A DNA stretch of 27,330 bases. Origin: an uncultured Collinsella sp. Lineage in GTDB: Bacteria > Actinomycetota > Coriobacteriia > Coriobacteriales > Coriobacteriaceae. The notes under the pieces are model-generated. The model saw only the letters and a list, made by a program, of their open reading frames with translations. It was not told the origin of the DNA and did not search any database. The position numbers and the translations under genes are program-made. This document shows positions 22,368 to 27,330 of the stretch, in pieces. The stretch is taken from positions 1-27,330 of the forward strand of contig CAJKFS010000033.1 of the NCBI GenBank assembly GCA_905199225.1. Direction: 5' to 3'. The stretch's first letter is position 1; each line of letters begins with the position of its first letter.

Positions 22368-24398
22368 GTGGCAAACGAAAACGATTACGATGGCGGCGAG
22401 ATTAAGATTCTCGAAGGTCTCGAGGCCGTTCGTAAGCGCCCGGGCATGTATATCGGCTCGACGAGCGCCAGCGGTCTGCATCACCTGGTGTGGGAGATCG
22501 TTGACAACTCCGTCGACGAGGCCATGGCCGGTTTCTGCACCGAGATCCAGGTGACGGTCCACGCCGACAACTCCATCACGGTCGTCGACAACGGTCGCGG
22601 TATCCCCGTCGACGAGCACCCTGTTAAAAAGATCCCGACGCTCGAGGTCGTCATGACGATCTTGCACGCCGGCGGTAAGTTCGATAACTCGGCCTATAAG
22701 GTTTCGGGCGGCCTGCACGGCGTTGGCATCTCCGTCGTCAACGCACTGTCCAAGCGCGTGGTCGTTCAGGTTCGTCGCGACGGCAACACCTACGAGATGG
22801 AGTTCTCGCGCGGCAAGACCGTCAAGAAGATGGAGGTCGTGGGCACCTCGGATTCGACGGGCACCACCGTAACTTTCTGGCCCGACGACGAGATCTTCGA
22901 GACCTGCATCTACGATTTCGATACGCTGCACAACCGTCTGCAGGAGACGGCGTTCCTCAATAAGAACCTCAAAATCGTGCTGACCGACGAGCGCGAGGCG
23001 ACTCCCCATGTGGAGGAGTTTTGCTACGAGGGCGGCATCATTGACTTCGTCAAGTTCCTCAACGAGGGCAAGGACGTCCCCGAAGCCTTTAAGGAGCCCA
23101 TCTACATCGAGGGCAAATCGGACCCGGACGCGCCTGTGACCAAGATGGGCGAGGTCGAGGTTTCCCTGCAGTGGAATAGCGGTTACGGCGAGAACGTCAT
23201 GTCGTTTGCCAACGACATCTACACTCCCGAGGGCGGCATGCACCTTGAGGGCTTCCGCACCGCGCTCACCCGCGTAATCAACGACTACGCACGCAAGCAG
23301 AATCTGCTCAAGGAAAAGGACGCCAACCTGACCGGCGACGATGTGCGCGAGGGCCTTTCGGCTGTCATCTCGGTCAAGCTGCCCGACCCGCAGTTTGAGG
23401 GTCAGACCAAGGCCAAGCTCGGCAGCTCCTATATGCGCGCGCTCACGCTCAAGATCGTGACCGACGGCCTTGCCGATTACCTCGAGGAGCATCCCAAGCC
23501 CGCTCGCGAGATCGTCAAGAAGGCGCAACAGGCCTGCAAGGCGCGCAATGCCGCCCGCAAAGCGCGCGAAGCGACCCGTCGCAAGAGCCTGCTCGAGACG
23601 GCGTCCCTGCCCGGTAAGCTCGCCGACTGCTCGGTGCGCGATGCCGAGCTGACCGAGCTCTTCATCGTAGAGGGCGACTCGGCAGGCGGTTCGGCCAAGG
23701 ACGGCCGTCGCCGAGACATCCAGGCGATTCTGCCCCTGCGCGGCAAGATTTTGAACGTCGAACGCGTTGGTGACCATCGCGCGTTCTCGAGTGACACCAT
23801 TCAGTCGCTGATTACCGCGATCGGCTGCGGCGTCACGACGAGTGCCGGCGACGGCGGCGACTTCGATATCACCAAGGCGCGCTACCACAAGATCATCATC
23901 ATGACCGATGCAGACGTCGACGGTGCGCATATCCGCATCCTGCTGCTGACGTTCTTCTACAAGTACATGCGTCCGCTGATCGATGCCGGCTACGTCTATG
24001 TTGCCTGCCCGCCCATCTTTGGCATTAAGGTGCGCAACAAGATCCACTACGTGTATCCCAACGGCCGCCAGCCCGAAGACGAGATCCTGCGCGACACCAT
24101 CCAGAGTCTGGGCCTGAACCCCGACGATAACGACGAGGACGGCAAGGCCAAGGACGGCAAGATTACCAAAAAGCGCAAGGGCTATACCGTCCAGCGCTAC
24201 AAGGGCCTGGGCGAGATGGACCCCAAGCAGCTTGCCTCGACGACGATGGACCCCAAGACCCGCATTCTGCAGCGCGTGTCGATCGAGGACGCCGTGGTGG
24301 CGGACCGCGCCGTGCGCGAGCTGATGGGTTCCGAGGTCGGCTATCGCCGCGAGTACATCGAGAAGCATGCACATGATGCACGATTCCTTGACGCTTAA
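22368..24398 (+). CDS. gyrB: DNA gyrase subunit B
   Basis: The 676-residue ATPase subunit starts at the GTG at 22368, just after AAGGAGG; the frame is open to a TTG six codons earlier, which overlaps that binding site and is unlikely. The GHKL ATPase domain has the N-box EIVDNSVDEA (43-52), DNGRGIP (74-80) and GGLHGVG (114-120). The TOPRIM domain has EGDSAGGSAK (from 435) and TDADVDGAH (from 513). The ending RYKGLGEMDPKQL, then EYIEKHA is normal. The protein pairs with GyrA in the next gene, 11 bases downstream, to introduce negative supercoils. Confidence 0.98.
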   Translation: MANENDYDGGEIKILEGLEAVRKRPGMYIGSTSASGLHHLVWEIVDNSVDEAMAGFCTEIQVTVHADNSITVVDNGRGIPVDEHPVKKIPTLEVVMTILHAGGKFDNSAYKVSGGLHGVGISVVNALSKRVVVQVRRDGNTYEMEFSRGKTVKKMEVVGTSDSTGTTVTFWPDDEIFETCIYDFDTLHNRLQETAFLNKNLKIVLTDEREATPHVEEFCYEGGIIDFVKFLNEGKDVPEAFKEPIYIEGKSDPDAPVTKMGEVEVSLQWNSGYGENVMSFANDIYTPEGGMHLEGFRTALTRVINDYARKQNLLKEKDANLTGDDVREGLSAVISVKLPDPQFEGQTKAKLGSSYMRALTLKIVTDGLADYLEEHPKPAREIVKKAQQACKARNAARKAREATRRKSLLETASLPGKLADCSVRDAELTELFIVEGDSAGGSAKDGRRRDIQAILPLRGKILNVERVGDHRAFSSDTIQSLITAIGCGVTTSAGDGGDFDITKARYHKIIIMTDADVDGAHIRILLLTFFYKYMRPLIDAGYVYVACPPIFGIKVRNKIHYVYPNGRQPEDEILRDTIQSLGLNPDDNDEDGKAKDGKITKKRKGYTVQRYKGLGEMDPKQLASTTMDPKTRILQRVSIEDAVVADRAVRELMGSEVGYRREYIEKHAHDARFLDA

Positions 24399-24409
24399 GA
24401 GGAGGTAAC

Positions 24410-27151
24410 GTGGCAGACGATATCAACAACAATGAGGGTATGGATGAGGCCGGCGATGCCGGTATGCCCGATGATCTGAAGCGCCTGCTTGCCCGTGCTG
24501 AGCAGGGCGAGGACGGCAATCCGGATTCCTATAACCCCGACGCCGAGGATGAAGAGGAAGAGGACGACGACGCCGAGCTCGAGGAGAGCTTTGGCGAAGT
24601 CGACCGTGGTGCCTCGGCCGGCGAGGATATCAACGGCGGTCAGCTCCAGATTTCGGAGTTCGGTCGCGAGATGAAGCAGTCGTTCATCGAGTATTCGATG
24701 TCGGTCATCACGGCGCGCGCCCTGCCGGACGTGCGCGACGGCTTAAAGCCGGTGCACCGCCGCATCCTGTACGCGATGAACGAGAGCGGCATCTACCCCA
24801 ACCGCCCGCACAAGAAGTCAGCCTGGACGGTCGGCGAAGTTATCGGTAAGTACCACCCGCATGGCGACTTCGCGGTCTATGAGGCCATGGTCCGCCTGGC
24901 GCAGTGGTTCTCCATGCGCACGCCGCTCATCGACGGTCACGGCAACTTCGGCAACATCGACGGCGACGGCGCGGCGGCCATGCGTTACACCGAGAGTCGC
25001 CTGGCCAAGCCCGCCATGGAACTGCTGCGTGACTTGCAGAAGGATACCGTCGACTGGCAGCCCAACTACGACGAATCGCTCGCCGAGCCCGTGGCACTGC
25101 CTGCGCGCTTCCCCAACCTGCTGGTCAACGGCAGCCAGGGCATCGCCGTCGGCATGGCCACCAACATCGCCCCGCATAACCTCACCGAGGCGATCGAGGC
25201 CACATGCTACCTGATCGACAACCCCGACGCCACCGTCGACGAGCTCATGCAGATCATGCCCGGTCCGGACTTCCCCACCGGCGCCATCATCATGGGCAGC
25301 GCCGGCATTAAGCAGAGCTACGAGACCGGCCGCGGCTCCATTACCGTGCGTGCCAAGGCACATGTGGAGTCCACCAAGACCGGCCGCAGCCGCCTGGTCT
25401 TTACCGAGATTCCCTACATGGTCAACAAGGGCACCCTGCAGGAGAAGATCGCCCAGCTCGTCAACGACAAGCGCATCGAGGGCATCTCTGATATGCGCGA
25501 TGAGTCCAACCAGAAGGGTATCCGTCTGGTCATCGAACTCAAGAAGGGCGTCATCCCGCAGGTCGTGCTCAACAACCTGTACAAGTACACCTCGCTGCAG
25601 ACGACCTTCGGCGCCAACAACCTGGCGCTCGTCAACGGCGTTCCCAAATGCCTGAGCCTGCGCGAGATGCTGCAGCACTACATCGACCACCAGGTCGACG
25701 TCGTCACCCGACGCACCCGCTTCGACCTTAAGAAGGCCCAGGCCCGCGCGCATATCCTCGAGGGCTACCTGATGGCCCTTGACCATATCGACGAGGTCAT
25801 CAGCATCATCCGTTCCTCGCAGACCGACTCCGAGGCCAGCAGCCGCCTGATCGAGCGCTTTGGCTTTACGCCCGAGCAGACCACGGCCATCCTCGAGATG
25901 AAGCTGCGCCGCCTGACCGGCCTGGAGCGCGACAAGATTCAGGAAGAGCTGGACGGCCTGCGCCGCGCCATCGCCTACTACGAGGACCTGCTGGCGCACG
26001 AGGAGAAGATCCTGGGCGTCATTAAGGAAGAGATGCGCGAGATCTCCAAGAAGTTTGGCGATAAGCGCCGCACCGAGATCAGCCAGGTCGAGAAGGACCT
26101 GGACGTCGAGGACCTCATTGCCGACGAGGACATGGTCGTGACCATCACCCACACCGGCTATGTCAAGCGCATCCCGGTGGCCGCCTACCGCGCCCAGAAA
26201 CGCGGCGGCAAGGGCGTGTCGGGCGTCAACCTCAAAGAGGACGATGTCATCGACGAGATGTTCATCGCGTCCACGCACGAGTACGTGCTGTTCTTCTCGA
26301 GCAAGGGCAAGGTTTATCGACTGAAGGTGCACGAGCTGCCGGTGGGTACGCGCCAGGCGCGCGGTACCGCGATCGTCAACCTGCTGCCCTTCGAGGAGGG
26401 CGAGAAGATCGCGAGCGTCATCAGCTGCCGCGAGTTCCCCGCCGACGAGTATCTGATGTTTGCCACCAAGAGCGGCATGGTCAAGAAGACCGTGATGAGC
26501 GCGTATGACCGCAGCCGTCGCGACGGCCTGATCGCTATCAACCTGCGTGACGACGACGCGCTGCTGAACGTCCGCCGCGTGCGCGAGGGCGACAAGATTA
26601 TCCTGGCCACCACCGCGGGCAAGGCAATCATGTTCTCCGAGGAGCAGGTGCGCGCCACCGGCCGCGATACCAGCGGCGTTCGCGGTATCGGTATGAAGGA
26701 CGGCGTGAGCGTTCTGGGCATGGAAGTCACTAACGGCAACGGCGATCTGTTCGTCATCACCGAGCGCGGCTACGGCAAGCGCACGCCGGTCGCGGACTAC
26801 CCGGAGCAGAATCGCGGCGGCCAGGGCGTCTACACCATCCAAATGACCGAGCGTAAGGGCAACCTCGCGGCCATGAAGACGGTGGGCCCGCAGCACGAGC
26901 TGTTCATCGTGACGGAGGGCGCGACGGTCATTCGCGTCAAGACCGATGAGATCAGCCAGACTGGCCGCGCTACCCAGGGCGTCAAGATGATGACCGTCGA
27001 CGACAACGACCGCATCTGCGCCGTGGCCCGCATGACGGCCGCCAAAGAGAGGCCCGAAGGCGAAGCCACAGAAAACGGCTCTGCTTCCGAAGAAACCCCT
27101 GTCGATCTAGGCGACGGCAACGACATGCCAGAAGATCTCCTAGACGAGTAA
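24410..27151 (+). CDS. gyrA: DNA gyrase subunit A
   Basis: The 913-residue cleavage subunit starts at a GTG with AGGAGGT five bases upstream. Residues 1-80 are an acidic extension not found in E. coli GyrA. The core starts at about 84, and the active-site Tyr193 is in AAAMRYTESRL. The QRDR reads KYHPHGDFAVYEAM: Phe154 and Glu158 align with E. coli Ser83 and Asp87. Glu is normal in Gram-positives, but Phe in place of Ser is a known quinolone-resistance change. The C-terminal wrapping domain has the GyrA-box QKRGGKG (596-602), which marks gyrase rather than topoisomerase IV. The tail is acidic (ends MPEDLLDE). It is followed by a strong terminator. Confidence 0.98.
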   Translation: MADDINNNEGMDEAGDAGMPDDLKRLLARAEQGEDGNPDSYNPDAEDEEEEDDDAELEESFGEVDRGASAGEDINGGQLQISEFGREMKQSFIEYSMSVITARALPDVRDGLKPVHRRILYAMNESGIYPNRPHKKSAWTVGEVIGKYHPHGDFAVYEAMVRLAQWFSMRTPLIDGHGNFGNIDGDGAAAMRYTESRLAKPAMELLRDLQKDTVDWQPNYDESLAEPVALPARFPNLLVNGSQGIAVGMATNIAPHNLTEAIEATCYLIDNPDATVDELMQIMPGPDFPTGAIIMGSAGIKQSYETGRGSITVRAKAHVESTKTGRSRLVFTEIPYMVNKGTLQEKIAQLVNDKRIEGISDMRDESNQKGIRLVIELKKGVIPQVVLNNLYKYTSLQTTFGANNLALVNGVPKCLSLREMLQHYIDHQVDVVTRRTRFDLKKAQARAHILEGYLMALDHIDEVISIIRSSQTDSEASSRLIERFGFTPEQTTAILEMKLRRLTGLERDKIQEELDGLRRAIAYYEDLLAHEEKILGVIKEEMREISKKFGDKRRTEISQVEKDLDVEDLIADEDMVVTITHTGYVKRIPVAAYRAQKRGGKGVSGVNLKEDDVIDEMFIASTHEYVLFFSSKGKVYRLKVHELPVGTRQARGTAIVNLLPFEEGEKIASVISCREFPADEYLMFATKSGMVKKTVMSAYDRSRRDGLIAINLRDDDALLNVRRVREGDKIILATTAGKAIMFSEEQVRATGRDTSGVRGIGMKDGVSVLGMEVTNGNGDLFVITERGYGKRTPVADYPEQNRGGQGVYTIQMTERKGNLAAMKTVGPQHELFIVTEGATVIRVKTDEISQTGRATQGVKMMTVDDNDRICAVARMTAAKERPEGEATENGSASEETPVDLGDGNDMPEDLLDE

Positions 27152-27191
27152 GAGGCCCTAGCTGGTAGAAAATATCAGACACCATATATCG

Positions 27192-27224
27192 GCGGTCGGC
27201 GCACTGCGCGCCGACCGCTTTTTT
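27192..27224 (+). terminator. Terminator of gyrBA
   Basis: An 11-bp GC-rich stem (27192-27202 with 27208-27218) with a 5-base loop is followed by six T residues. It lies 40 bases past the gyrA stop. Confidence 0.95.
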
Positions 27225-27295
27225 GAAAACCTTGGGACCCCATGGTCGCTGGGCTGGCGAGATGGTTTTGGTTTGTCGCGAGTTCCGCACGCAAA

Positions 27296-27318
27296 GAAGG
27301 CCACTTAATGTGGCCTTC
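27296..27318 (-). terminator. Hairpin near right edge, possible terminator of a convergent gene
   Basis: Positions 27296-27304 and 27310-27318 form a perfect 9-bp stem with a TTAAT loop. In the minus direction TTTG follows the stem, so it may end a leftward gene outside the window. In the plus direction the downstream bases are not T-rich. I see no gene in 27225-27330. Confidence 0.5.
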
Positions 27319-27330
27319 GTCTTGCGCAGG

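Noticed and set aside
22317..24374. Long open frame antisense to gyrB
   Set aside because: It lies entirely opposite a conserved gene, carries no family motif and crosses the terminator region; it is a shadow of gyrB codon usage.
24818..26896. Long open frame antisense to gyrA
   Set aside because: Same reasoning: no motif, Leu/Val/Ala/Asp-rich shadow protein produced by the codon bias of the sense strand.
1..27330. CRISPR arrays, insertion sequences, tRNA or rRNA genes
   Set aside because: I saw no regularly spaced identical repeats apart from the parS trio, no transposase, and no tRNA cloverleaf or rRNA-like stretch.

Overview
The window looks like the chromosomal replication-origin region of a high-GC Gram-positive bacterium. 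The gene order matches Coriobacteriia, most likely Collinsella or a close relative; this placement is inferred from protein style and synteny, not from a database match. Diagnostic features are the block jag-yidC-yidD-rnpA-rpmH on the minus strand, then dnaA-dnaN-recF-DUF721-gyrB-gyrA on the plus strand, with rsmG-parA-parB and parS sites to the left.

Left part (1-10.6 kb): a small membrane protein; a very large M28-peptidase-like membrane protein whose catalytic halves are split by about 670 residues of acidic disordered sequence; a tandem, overlapping pair of WYL-domain regulators of PafB/PafC type; a DinG-type exonuclease-helicase convergent with that pair; D-Ala-D-Ala ligase; and rlmN, which ends at a terminator. 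Middle part (10.66-13.7 kb): an AT-richer block with a small membrane protein, parB, parA, three perfect parS sites spaced exactly 39 bp apart, and rsmG. Next, 13.69-15.9 kb is the ribosome/membrane-insertion operon rpmH-rnpA-yidD-yidC-jag, read leftward from a near-consensus promoter.

Origin part (15.9-19.5 kb): two non-coding stretches flank an unusual gene and dnaA. Both carry repeats of TTYTCAACA or TTGTCGAAA type, which I read as lineage-specific DnaA boxes. The dnaA-dnaN spacer also has a five-fold DnaA-trio followed by an AT-rich stretch, so this is the likely unwinding site. Between rpmH and dnaA sits a 450-residue protein that I do not recognise as a described family: a GHKL ATPase fold, a Gln/Tyr-rich prion-like segment, and a C-terminal winged helix. 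It is the best candidate here for an undescribed component, possibly an origin-linked regulator.

Right part (19.5-27.3 kb): dnaN, recF and a DciA-like DUF721 gene are tightly packed and end at a strong terminator, followed by gyrB and gyrA. GyrA has Phe at the position equivalent to E. coli Ser83, a classical quinolone-resistance position, and carries an acidic N-terminal extension. Transcription of most genes diverges from dnaA, as expected at an origin; rlmN and the WYL pair are the exceptions.
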